DNA from: Rhyacophila brunnea
Taxonomy: Eukaryota > Arthropoda > Insecta > Trichoptera > Rhyacophilidae
Assembly (NCBI GenBank): GCA_022495005.1
Contig: JAGYXB010002029.1
Span: 372,001-436,000 of the forward strand
Length of the DNA: 64,000 nt
Direction: 5' to 3'
How positions within the stretch are numbered: the first letter of the stretch is position 1; each line of letters opens with the position of its first letter. Shown in pieces: positions 48,801 through 57,640 of this stretch. The notes under the pieces were generated by a model. The model saw only the letters and a program-made list of their open reading frames with translations. It did no database searches and had not been told where the DNA came from. The translations under genes and the position numbers were made by a program.

Positions 48801-51800
48801 TGTTGTAACTTACTTGAACTTGCTAATAATATTTTATTAACGTTTTTTTTATTCAACGAATAATTCACAAGATTCCGTATAGTTGAATGTGATTATGAAA
48901 CTACACGACAGTATTGAATAATATAATGGTTATGACATGACTTTATGACTTATGAGTAGGTATTGAGTATGATTGTCTTTATTTTAATCTTATATTACTA
49001 TCGAACATATCTTACAAAGGAAGCTCTAGGTAAGTGCATACGACGTAATATGTGTAATAAAGCACTTGTCATGTTGTTATATAAATAGACGTAGGTATGA
49101 CCAGGGCTTCGAACCATTATTTTTTTTCGTTTCGGTTTTCGTTCCTGTTCGAGTAATATATATATCGGTTCGGTTCTTGTTTTCGGTCCGAAAAAAATAA
49201 CGATTTTTCCGGTTTTCGATTCAGCTCCGAGTGATAATATAATGTTTTATTTTGTAAAAAATGTTTTTATTTGTATTCAAAATTTACTTTCTACCATTAT
49301 TTAGAACATTGTATGGTACTACTTGTATGATAGCCGTAGCCATATATTTAAAAAATAGTATAATGTATATACAAGTATAGTATTATCAGTGGGGAGTAAG
49401 ATCATGTTAACGCGCGTGTTTGAACGTGTACCGAACCAAAAATTAAATATTTTTTTTCGGTTCCGTTCCAATTTTTTTTCTAACAAAAATAACGGTTTTT
49501 CCGGTTTTCGGTTCAGTTCTGGTTTGAAGTCCTGCATAACACCATAAAAAATGTAACATCGTTTAATTTATTAGTGACATTACAAGTTTCACAAAATCAC
49601 AAGTTCCGTAACGAAATAACCCGCGATTCCATTTATTACTTTTGTTATTCCATAGCAATATGAAAATATCGTTAGCAAGGTAATTAATTCTAAAGTATCA
49701 CAAAAGCGGTAACGATCGGTTTCGATTCTCAGAGTAGGTATTGTCTACGTTTCTCGAATTGAACTAAGTAAAGTAATAATTATGATCGCCCATTATGTTT
49801 TTAATTGTCAATGGTTGTTAAAAAAAGTTTTAACTGCAACAGACTGTCGACTGTTGCCATCAGCTAGTTTCATTACCGAGCTTTATTTTCTTGTAGTATA
49901 GTATTTATATACATTTTACATGCATATTTTATAATTCATATTATATCCTATTATTAAAGCATATTTTTTAAGTGTTCACAATAATTCATAAGTATTTTTT
50001 TAGAATGATTCTTTTTTTTTATTAACTTTTGTATTTTCGTGATATTAATTTATAATTATTATGAATCACCTAAGTATAGAATTAGATGTAGAAAAACTAA
50101 TACACTGCAAGTGATAATAGATAGCATCATAAAATATTAATATCTACATACCTATTCACAGTTTTCCAAGTAAAAACCTTGCATATTGCAACGTGGTTCC
50201 CACATAAAATTTATTTATAAATAGTTATTTTTTCAATTATTTCGCATCTTATTATTTGAGGCTTCAGAAATAATGATTGTAATCTGTACTCAATGACAAA
50301 CTAGTATTATCATAATTTGTTAAATAAGTGTTGAGTAAGATCTTTCAACACAAAATGAAATAAGAATAGGTTACTCACATAATAAAAAAGAAACGTGTGC
50401 AAGATTTGACGAAATGAAAATACTTCTCATTTCTTTATATCTTGCGAACAATTTATTATTATTAAACGCATCTATGCGGTTTTTTGCCATATAGTCCAGG
50501 TTTTCCCAAACTGTGAGCGTGAATAGGTGTTCCGCGAATTTATCAGAAGTGTACCCCAGTATATCAAAACAAACCATTATTGTTTTACTTCCGTTAAATA
50601 CGACATATTTATGCGAAGCAGGATTTCAACGAAGTCAAAGTCCAGGAACAGGCTCGACGCCACACCAGATACTTAGAATTCAACTTTCTATTATTGTGAC
50701 TGATGTCAAGAAAATTTTCAATTCAAGGACCCAAAATCATCGATATAATTAAGAACTTCATTCAATTATATTTCTATGCATTATGCCGTGACCACGCTGG
50801 CAACACGTTGCTGGGAACCTCGAATTACGAAATAAATCGAAATCATTCTTTTTTTTTTAAATTATTGATTATGTATTATTTATTTACCCTACAAAATAAA
50901 CAAGGTGTCCCATTAAATTGTCATGATTTCCAAAGTATTGCATTGCAATAAGAGTTTGGGAAATCCATACAACACACGTATAGTTTGAAAGAACTATCAT
51001 GTCTCTTCGGAAGGGAAGAAATATTTGAGAAAAAATATTATAATAAACATAATTAAGTAAAGGGACATAATTTGAAAAAAGTGCCGACCTTCAGCATGGT
51101 TCAATTGCTTTATTAAAATATGTCACCCTTAAGCAATACATTACATGACTTTCCCAATGTCACTAATCTAACATACATAATTTGAAAACACATAGAAAAC
51201 TACTAGAAACTATTAGAAAAAAAAGTTAATTTCGTCGTAATTAAATGCTACCTACGTACATGGATTAGTTGTTAGGTCACATTGGCAAGAATCCAGTAGA
51301 CGCGGGTTTGAACCACGCTGGGCGTCGTATATTTTTTGAAAAAAAAATATTTTTAGTTAAATCATCAATGTTCAATAAAGAATATTGTGAATTATTCGTT
51401 GAATAAAAAAGTCTGTATTTATTAATGTTTTTGATTTTATAAAAAAAACATAAGTACTGGATTAATATTTTATAATGTAATTTATAAATAAATTTGTAAA
51501 TTAATTTCAATATATATCAAACTTTAAAAATAAAAAATATATATAAACCTCGAAAAGATAGGTACCTACTGCAATGGTAAATTACACACATAAAACTATC
51601 GGATACTAAACGGAAGAGCACAAAAAACTTATATATATATATATATATATATAGTATAGACTATTGATTGTATAGTTATAGATTGGTACCTATTTCAAAA
51701 TTACTAACACAGTTTTACCGAAGACATGTAAATTCTGAAAGTATTGGTCACGGAAAATTGCTTAGTTCTTTTTCATTTGATTTTTTATGTAGTTAATTTT

Positions 51801-54800
51801 ATTTGATTATTTAAATAAAATCAGGGCTTAAAATGGACCGGAGCGCACCGGAGCGCCGTTCCGGTTCGTAAAATCCCCAAAATTATCGCTCCGTCTCGTG
51901 GATATCAATTTCACCGTCTCAGCTAGATTTCCCATACAATGTAAAAATCTCACACACTTATTTTTATAAAATCCACATCAATTAAAGTAAATAATAAATT
52001 AAGTAAAATTATTGAATGCTCCGGTTCGTAAAATATTCCATTTCGAGCGCTGAATAAAATAATATTTTCTATTGATTTCAGGTGCTGGAGCAGCCATTGT
52101 CCCTGAAGAGTTACCGTCACTGTTATCAGTAGCTTATTCAAATATACCCCCGATAAAGAAAGGTATTAACTTTGATCAACAATTTATACATAAATTAATA
52201 TTAAGAGAGAGCTATAATTTAATTAAGTATTTATATTTATTACTCTCCAAATTTTACAAGACTAAAGAATCTAATTGATGCTGTTCTGACCATACGAAAT
52301 CTAGATTCGATATAAATATAAAGAATTTCAAGTTACACACATAATTATTTTAATTTTTCGAAAAATCGATGTTTTTTTTTTTAAATTAAATAGGTATATA
52401 ATAATTGTTTCAATCTATAAATTATTCAACAAAAAATGACACTGAGTAGAAAACTTAATAAAGTAAATTTTAATGATAAACATACCTATGAAATTATATG
52501 TGACAATAGGGTAAGACACTGTATTATCTTTTAACGTTAAAATATTTAATTTTGTTTTTAATGGATTTTAGATTTTTTCATTAAATTGCAAGCTTCAACT
52601 TTTACACTAGGTGTCGCTGATAAGCTAACATAAAGAAAGACAAACACATTAACAAGGGGTATCAGGAACTTTTGAAGCACTTACCCCATGTGACAATACT
52701 ATACTTAATAATTCATTTAGGTTTTAAAATCGACAAATAATATAAAATATAATTTTCTATGCCTAAACATACCTACGATGTACATATAAGTCTTAACTTT
52801 AATATTATTTCTTGAAACATATTTAAATATTATTCTAAGCTTATTCTTCTTCTTGTCATGCTGCCTCTTATGGAAGGTCAGCTACCATCAGGGCGATTTT
52901 TACTTTATCATCTGCAACCCGGAACAGTTCGATGAAGCTGCACTCTGTCGATCTTTCCTTGGATAGTGAGCTGGTGAATGCTGTACTTTTGTTCTCCTAT
53001 ACTGCAGTCGAGGTACTGTAGTTGTTTAGTTTTGATGTTACGTAGAATTCCCTAGCTCTCTTCATTTGAAGACACCACATTAGTCACACTGCCAGTCCAA
53101 GGTATTTTTAAGATTAGTTTATTTTATACTCTAATCTCGTTGATACTTTTTCTTGTTGATAAAAATCTCGTAATTGGATAATCGACGTATTAAACCTTCA
53201 GCGAGTTTTCTCGAGACAGGCCGCACATACAAACTTCGCGAGATATCTAGTCCGAATTTCAACTAAAATTACTAGCCACTGTCAATTGATTTGCACAATC
53301 TAAATAAATTAACACACAGTGACATCTGTTTGAATAATTATGAAATACTAAGCCAAAAATAATTATCGGTCTACATTCTAATTGTGTCGTTAAAAATCTG
53401 CGGCCTGTGAGATGCTGCCATAGTAATATCGCGAGGCATGGAAAAGGTTAAACATAAAATATTTCTTCACCTGGCATAGTTTTAGACTGATGTAAATTAT
53501 TAGGTAATTGACCAATTAAAAAAAATATACTTTCCATAAAAAAGATTGTTTTGAACTGCGGTTTCCGGTATTCAATATCGGAAAATTTGAAAAAAGAAAT
53601 GCACCGCCAAAAACATCAAAAAACATCGATCGATGAGAAATGTTGATGGTATTTGAATTACTGTAAGTACCTATGTAAATCTATTTTTTTAATTTCAGGA
53701 ACGGATTCAAGAGTGGGCTTCGGCTTCAGTCTGGGAAACCATGCAGACTTTCAAGTTGTCTTTGAATTAGGACCACAGAGTAATACAAATCCTTACGGTA
53801 ATGCTCATTAACATTGTATTCAATTGTTAATTCTAATTTTATATGTACATATTTTAAATTGTTTAGAATATTAATAAAGAAATATTATTAAAGACAGGTA
53901 ACATAGGCAAGTTTAAAATGTATTTAAATAAAACTGTATGTATGTATTATCAATATAACAGTAATTTTCCAATGCGATACAAAACATATTATACATATCG
54001 AAAGTTAAAAAAATAATGATTCATTATAAACAGCAGAGAAGAGTAAATGCGACAGTCAAATAATTGATCGAGAATAATCGAGAAATAGATGATAGATCCA
54101 TACTCTGACTCCAAGCACAAATTAAAAATCAATATGTGTAATTGCCAGACTCAGGATTTGAACCTGGGACTTGTGACCTGGGAATCTGGAGATATTATAA
54201 ACCGGCGCGTAAGCCGCTTGGCCATCATGTACGAGACAATATGATAGATTAATATATATTAAATCATACATAATTTTAAATATTTCATAGATAAAATAAT
54301 ATTTTTTATCTTTTTTGGTTTGGATTAGGTTGGGGTTACAATACAATTTCAATTAATACAAATAAGAATGAATTATTTTATTTCCGATCTCCACAGCGTA
54401 TTTCCAATATTATGGTTTAGTCTAAGTAGGGTTTAATTGAATTTTAAAAACTAGTCAATACAACCTGCAATTTATATTCAATGCAGGGCTCGAAATGGAC
54501 CGGAACGCACCGGAGCGCCGTTCCGATTCATAAAATACCCAAAATTATCGCTCCGTCTCGTCTAAATATTAATTTGACCATCTAAGCGAGATATGTCATA
54601 TTATAAAAAAATCTAAAACAATCGTTTTTTAAATACATATGTGCACAGAATTAGATAAGTTACAGTGTAATTATTTTCGTAAAATTATCAAGCGCTCCGG
54701 TTCGTAAAATTTTCCATTTCGAGCGCTGATTCAATGTTGAATGAAAACAAATAAATATGACTGACTAAGTTTAGTGTGCACTACTTATGTTGAATCTCTT

Positions 54801-57095
54801 CAACGTACCCCCACCCTTCGCCACTGGTGTGTTGTGTATGATAAATAATTATGTTATGATTTCAATTTTTCAGGTCAAGCATACCCTACTAGCAGTAAGA
54901 GACAGGCGAACAACAAAATCAATAAAACGCAAAAGAGACAAAAGGTGAAAATCAATTTCTCATAAAATAGTACATAATTGTTATAGTCAAGGTATCTGTC
55001 AGTTAATTTGCTAGGATTTTTTTTATGTTGTATGTATTAATTCTAATCAATAATCAGTGCATGTAGAATAAATTATGAAACATAGTATTGGTTTTCTTAG
55101 AAGCGTAATTGAGGCTCGCTTAATCGGGAACATAATATATTTTCAAAGGGGCTTTAAGTAAGTATTAAATATCATTACAACACAACTACATTGCAATATT
55201 TTTAACAATTTAGGTTTATCCACTGACTTCTGTATTTCTATAGAAGGCCGTAGTTTATCGGATCTATGTATTGTTTCAGTACAATACGCAATCGCGAAGA
55301 ATATTGAAAAATGTAGTGAATATAAAATTTAGAAAAAGTGAAAAAAACTATACAAGTTTTGTATTACCTTAGGCCTTAGGGCACAGACCGTCCACTCCAA
55401 TGCCATTTGTCTGCAGCCTTAGGGTCGCAGTTCTTCTTACTGCCTCGAGCGCCAAAACACCTAAACCTTCCCTTATAACAAATACTTCTTTATCATTGTC
55501 TGCTGATTTTATGATTTCAAAATTTTTATCAAAATGTAAAGTATAAAAATCATAAATTAAATTGAGTATAAAGTAGATTTGTTTTGCGACCAGGATAAAT
55601 GCCATCAACCGGTATGTTGACATACCGATATAACATATTATATTATCAAAATATTTTTATTAATTTTTCAACTTTTGGGGACTTACATAAGTTTGTGTTT
55701 TCAATATGCGGTATGGATGTCTGTGATGTAACACATCCAGGGCTCGAAATGGAGCGGAACGCACCGGAGTGCCGTTCCGGTTCATAAAATCTCCAAAACT
55801 ACTATCGCTCCTTCTCGTGGAAAAATTGATTCGACCATTTGAGCTAGATAGGCCATATAAAAAAAATAACACAGTTTTTATATTATAAAATACATATAAA
55901 ATTAAATAACTATGATATTTTTGTCAAGCGCTCCGGTTCGTAAAATTCTCCATTTCGAGCGCTGAACACATCTTATTACTTTTCTTAGCTAATATAGAAT
56001 TATGTACTTATATACATATAACTAGCAGTCTTTGAAAACATATTGAAGCATCCATGTAATCTATGTAGGTGTAGATATTATAAAAACGTTATTAGTAGGT
56101 AATTATCACAATTATACTTTGGCTATTTAAGCTGGTGTTCCAGGCGGACTGCATAGTTATCTTATGGTAATCTCTATTATGAGCTCTCTCTCACACCAGT
56201 CGCTCACACTCAGTCACTCTGCGCTCCTCTTGACGTCTGGCAGGAGCGCTACAGAGGCTGAATGCCTACAGTAGTTTCTTTATAAGCACTATGGATACGT
56301 CTGGATACAGCGCATATAACTACGTAACAGACCCATATGAGTCTTCAACCTGTCAATCCATGGACTATATCGGGTTTAAACGCGTGCGTCATCTTCGGTT
56401 TATTTTAACCGGTCAAGAACCGGAAAAAATGTTTTCGATTACTTGAATACCCTTGAATAGCCTTTTCTTATTTCTCAGCTAGGTGCAAGATTTCACAACC
56501 ACACAGTATAGTGGTATCACAATCACGTTGTACAATACTCGGAGTTTTACACGATTATAGAAAGTATTGAAATTATAGATAAGTAATATGAAAAATTAAT
56601 TCATAATATTGACATTTTTAGGTGGTGCCAGCCAAAACTGACGCTGGAAACTACCTCAGCAACTGGTCAAATAGCATGAAACAGCAGAAAAAACCAGCAA
56701 AACCTTTCGAACCTCTTCCGATACCTTCAGAACCTACAGCATCAGAGTCAATCGGCACCATTGATCTCAGGCAAGCCCTCGTCCAAGATGCCGGAGAAGT
56801 CGTATTGAAGCAGCCGATTCCTCAAGGAATGGAATCATATGTCATGACAAGACTGCAACAGCTGTACGGAGAAAAAGCAACCGATGGTTTGATCTCTGCA
56901 CCAACAGGTGGCAGTGCGGATTTGCCACAACAAAATGGCGGAGATTCGAAACCACAAAATGGAGCAGTTATTCCAGTTGCTCCCACATTTGAAAGACTCG
57001 CTCAGTTTAATGTGGAGGAAGATAAGAGAAGCGAAGTTGTAAAGAGAAAGATCACAGAAGAACTTTCTGATGTCAGTTTGGATGATGACGAATAA
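36850..57095 (+). CDS. predicted secreted protein of unknown function, five exons
   Basis: Exons 36850-36883, 52082-52162, 53699-53797, 54874-54944 and 56622-57095 join in phase to 252 codons plus TAA. The N-terminus MCVKYILLLVTCAGA is a short hydrophobic signal peptide. The next ~55 residues are the apparent conserved core (AAIVPEELPSLLS, IPPIKKGTDSRVGFGFSLGN, HADFQVVFELGPQ). A basic segment with dibasic sites (SSKRQ, TQKRQK) follows, then a Pro/Gln-rich hydrophilic C-terminal half ending in an acidic SDVSLDDDE. N-x-S/T sites occur at NKT (~88) and NWS. I do not recognise the family. A paralogue starts at 62231. Exons 2-5 are solid; exon 1 is supported by its match to the paralogue's exon 1. 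Confidence 0.75.
37750..38002 (-). mobile_element. hAT MITE family A, copy 2
   Basis: CAGCGCTCGAAATGG at the left and CCATTTCGAGCCCTG at the right, 253 bp, in reverse orientation. Flanks ATGGTATA and AATATACA do not form a convincing target duplication, so this copy is older or rearranged. Confidence 0.75.
39007..39484. mobile_element. hAT-like element, family D
   Basis: CAGGCATGTCCAAC at the left faces GTTGGACATGTCCG at the right, with subterminal GATCTAC/GTGATCCACC inversions. Flanks share CTATA, an imperfect duplication. 478 bp, non-coding. Confidence 0.55.
40207..40560. repeat. 92-bp GC-rich tandem repeat, ~4 units
   Basis: Units begin near 40220, 40312, 40404 and 40496 and share CTGCGCGCGCACTCTCGCGA, TCTCGTTCGCCTCGAACG and CCGGGCAGCGTATCCTTCGC. 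Units are almost identical. The period is not a multiple of three, so the open frames found on both strands over it are by-products and not genes. It is strikingly CpG-rich in an AT-rich genome. Confidence 0.92.
40561..41085. other. intron sequence, nothing recognised
   Basis: AT-rich apart from the first ~150 bases, which continue the GC-richer composition of the tandem repeat. Confidence 0.4.
41086..41765 (-). pseudogene. non-LTR retrotransposon (LINE), 3' fragment of reverse transcriptase ORF
   Basis: Minus strand. APKLDIGAYKFDTVDSFIYL and NKKIMSANKCYFGL lead into SRRTKSTLYKTFVKPVLTYV, then SETWTL and FERKILRRIYG, then after a frameshift near 41405-41425 IKIGRLRWLGRVHRMN and RRRGRPKIRWLDG to DRDRWRELLEE. 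These are the usual C-terminal motifs of insect endonuclease/reverse-transcriptase LINEs. The element ends in a (GATGAT)n-like tail at 41086-41100. It is 5'-truncated and frameshifted, so dead. Clade not assigned. Confidence 0.88.
42110..42704. mobile_element. hAT MITE family B, copy 2
   Basis: CAGTAGCGAAGGGTGG at the left and CCACCATTCGCCGCTG at the right, flanked by GTATCGAC and GTATCGAG (7 of 8 identical). 595 bp. The interior matches copy 1 at 5837-6308. Confidence 0.85.
43590..43720 (+). mobile_element. tRNA-derived SINE family 1, copy 1
   Basis: Shares TTCGTCGTAATTAA, CACATTGGCGCGAATTCAGT and GGGTGTCGTAATTTTTTC with the copy at 51210-51415. A degenerate RNA polymerase III B box (GGTTTAATTTC) is present. 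Confidence 0.55.
44673..44871 (+). mobile_element. hAT MITE family A, copy 3
   Basis: CAGGGCTCGAAATGG to CATTTCGAGCGCTG, 199 bp. Flanks ATTGAAAT and ATTGAAAG agree at 7 of 8. Subterminal CCGGAACGCACCGGAGCGCC forms an additional hairpin. Confidence 0.85.
45814..45846. repeat. (AT)n microsatellite
   Basis: Uninterrupted AT dinucleotides, about 16 units. Confidence 0.9.
46786..47770. repeat. dispersed repeat R1, copy 2, split by ~500 bp
   Basis: The first part (46786-47022, to CAACCAATAATAGT) and the second part (from about 47530, AACTTTCCATACAAAACAG) match copy 1 at 4535-4995, where they are nearly contiguous. About 500 bases of unrelated AT-rich DNA lie between and would be an insertion. A (CAAA)n tract is internal. 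Confidence 0.7.
48143..48314. mobile_element. PIF/Harbinger-type (Tourist-like) MITE, 172 bp
   Basis: TTA on each side (48140-48142 and 48315-48317). The ends GGCCCGTTTCAGACGGGA and its complement are near-perfect for about 33 bases, including ACCGGTGTCGCGCTC. The interior has two copies of CTCGATATAATATA. The TTA duplication and GG-start ends fit Harbinger. Young, because the arms scarcely differ. Confidence 0.82.
48432..48640 (-). mobile_element. tRNA-derived SINE family 1, copy 2
   Basis: On the minus strand AGTGGTCTTTGTGCATGGGC (A-box-like) is followed by GCAGGTTCGATTGCTGCGG (B box). The far end shares TTATTCAACGAAYAATTCAC with copy 3, and a tail-only fragment recurs at about 48850-48880. 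Confidence 0.6.
49102..49534. mobile_element. hAT-like element, family E
   Basis: CAGGGCTTCGAACC at the left and GGTTTGAAGTCCTG at the right, 433 bp. Both subterminal regions contain repeated CGGTTTTCGGTTC-like motifs. The 8-bp flanks are not convincingly duplicated. Confidence 0.65.
51210..51415 (+). mobile_element. tRNA-derived SINE family 1, copy 3
   Basis: CACATTGGCAAGAATCCAGT then CGCGGGTTTGAACCACGC, a recognisable B box, then GGGCGTCGTATATTTTTTG, ending in GAATTATTCGTTGAATAAAA. It is the best-preserved copy of the family in this window. Confidence 0.6.
51630..51653. repeat. (AT)n microsatellite
   Basis: About 12 uninterrupted AT or TA units. Confidence 0.85.
51822..52052 (+). mobile_element. 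hAT MITE family A, copy 4, beside exon 2
   Basis: Perfect 8-bp duplication AATAAAAT on both sides (51814-51821 and 52053-52060). Ends CAGGGCTTAAAATGG and CATTTCGAGCGCTG. It sits 30 bases upstream of exon 2 of the secreted-protein gene. Confidence 0.88.
52082..52162 (+). CDS. secreted-protein gene A, exon 2
   Basis: 81 bp between TTTCAG and GGTATTAAC, coding GAAIVPEELPSLLSVAYSNI then PPIKK. 18 of 27 residues match the 81-bp second exon of gene B in the same phase. A hAT MITE ends only 30 bases upstream of this exon. Confidence 0.85.
52845..53080 (-). pseudogene. decayed LINE 3' fragment
   Basis: On the minus strand fragments such as RNIKTKQLQYLDCSIGEQKY resemble the C-terminal region of insect LINE reverse transcriptases. 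An (AAG)n-like tail at about 52845-52852 would be its 3' end. Several stops are present. Lies in intron 2 of secreted-protein gene A. Confidence 0.35.
53699..53797 (+). CDS. secreted-protein gene A, exon 3
   Basis: 99 bp, acceptor AATTTCAG and donor G|GTAATG. It encodes TDSRVGFGFSLGNHADFQVV then FELGPQSNTNPY. Phase 1 at both ends fits exons 2 and 4. The alternating hydrophobic pattern suggests beta strands. Confidence 0.8.
54090..54245 (-). mobile_element. tRNA-derived SINE family 2, copy 1
   Basis: Minus strand: GATGGCCAAGCGGCTTACGC is a near-canonical pol III A box and CCCAGGTTCAAATCCTGAGT a B box, with Leu/Ser-type spacing. The shared 3' part contains ATATTGATTTTTAATTTG. A second copy at 57530-57640 shows it is a SINE and not a single tRNA gene. 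Confidence 0.7.
54250..54826. mobile_element. hAT MITE family B, copy 3, left end unclear, with family A nested
   Basis: The right end CCCACCCTTCGCCACTG at 54810-54826 and the interior (AAAACTAGTCAATACAACCT, GTTTAGTGTGCACTACTTAT) match family B. It is interrupted by a family A copy at 54484-54728. Confidence 0.6.
54484..54728 (+). mobile_element. hAT MITE family A, copy 5, nested
   Basis: Perfect 8-bp duplication ATTCAATG (54476-54483 and 54729-54736). Ends CAGGGCTCGAAATGG and CATTTCGAGCGCTG; 245 bp. Inserted in an older family B element in intron 3 of gene A. Confidence 0.88.
54874..54944 (+). CDS. secreted-protein gene A, exon 4
   Basis: 71 bp, acceptor TTTTTCAG and donor AAG|GTGAAA. It encodes QAYPTSSKRQANNKINKTQK then RQK, strongly basic with two potential dibasic cleavage sites. 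The phase closes to 0 for exon 5. Confidence 0.75.
55738..55964 (+). mobile_element. hAT MITE family A, copy 6
   Basis: Perfect 8-bp duplication AACACATC (55730-55737 and 55965-55972). Ends CAGGGCTCGAAATGG and CATTTCGAGCGCTG; 227 bp. In intron 4 of gene A. Confidence 0.88.
56622..57095 (+). CDS. secreted-protein gene A, exon 5 (terminal)
   Basis: 474 bp after TTTTTAG. It begins VVPAKTDAGNYLSNWSNSMK and ends ELSDVSLDDDE with TAA at 57093. It is notably less AT-rich than its flanks, with good codon structure. The GTG at its start is simply the first codon of the exon, not a translation start. AATAAA overlaps the stop (57091-57096), but no clear downstream poly(A) site was identified. Confidence 0.82.
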   Translation: MVPAKTDAGNYLSNWSNSMKQQKKPAKPFEPLPIPSEPTASESIGTIDLRQALVQDAGEVVLKQPIPQGMESYVMTRLQQLYGEKATDGLISAPTGGSADLPQQNGGDSKPQNGAVIPVAPTFERLAQFNVEEDKRSEVVKRKITEELSDVSLDDDE

Positions 57096-57256
57096 ATGAA
57101 TATTCTTTAAGGCGAAGTACCTACACTACCTACCTACTATGGTATTTCTACTAGAGGCATCTAGCAACAGATTATGAAGCATGCAGTTTAATACAGTTTA
57201 CTGATAATTATTTACATTATAAAGTATTTTAATTAATCAATACTATAGATGTACCA

Positions 57257-57380
57257 TCATAAATCGTCAGGTGTTCGAATTTAGAACTAAACTCATTACA
57301 GTATAAAATGTATTGAATGATTATTATGTCAAATGATGGCATGTGGCGCCCTCACTCAGCAGACAACTTTTACTGGTGGA
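57257..57380 (+). repeat. dispersed repeat R2, copy 2
   Basis: Matches 34985-35105 over about 120 bases, including GCATGTGGCGCCCTCACTCA. Confidence 0.7.
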
Positions 57381-57419
57381 TATATACCCAAAAATCAAAA
57401 AATATTAATAATATATATT

Positions 57420-57471
57420 CGACCATGTCCGATCCTAATAGGATCATATGGGCCTCCACATAGTGGAGGTT
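57420..57471 (+). repeat. short dispersed module, copy 2
   Basis: Almost identical to 6509-6562 (GACCATGTCCGATCCTAATA onward). Confidence 0.65.
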
Positions 57472-57529
57472 TTTGTTGACAGATTTTATTTTTACGAGAA
57501 ACGGATGTCAGCCACTTGCTCAACCTATT

Positions 57530-57640
57530 AGGTCCATACTCTGACTCATACACAAATTGAAAAACAATATGTGTACTTGCCAGACCCAGGATTCGAACCT
57601 GGGACCCTCGATACTATAGGCCGTCGACCATCGTGAGTGT
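57530..57640 (-). mobile_element. tRNA-derived SINE family 2, copy 2
   Basis: Shares CATACTCTGACTC, AATATGTGTACTTGCCAGAC and CCAGGATTCGAACCTGGGAC (B box on the minus strand) with copy 1 at 54090-54245. The A-box part is shortened. Confidence 0.65.

Larger units (their letters stand above)
36884..52081 (+). other. intron 1 of secreted-protein gene A, 15.2 kb, repeat-filled
   Basis: No exon of another gene is supported inside. It holds hAT copies (37750, 39007, 42110, 44673, 49102, 51822), the 92-bp tandem repeat (40207), a LINE fragment (41086), SINE copies, R1 copy 2 and a Harbinger-type MITE (48143). The matching intron of gene B is 82 bp. Confidence 0.55.

Noticed and set aside
54142..54240. 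A genuine tRNA gene on the minus strand
   Set aside because: A and B boxes are present, but a second copy at 57530 with the same non-tRNA flank shows a SINE, and no clean acceptor-stem pairing was found.
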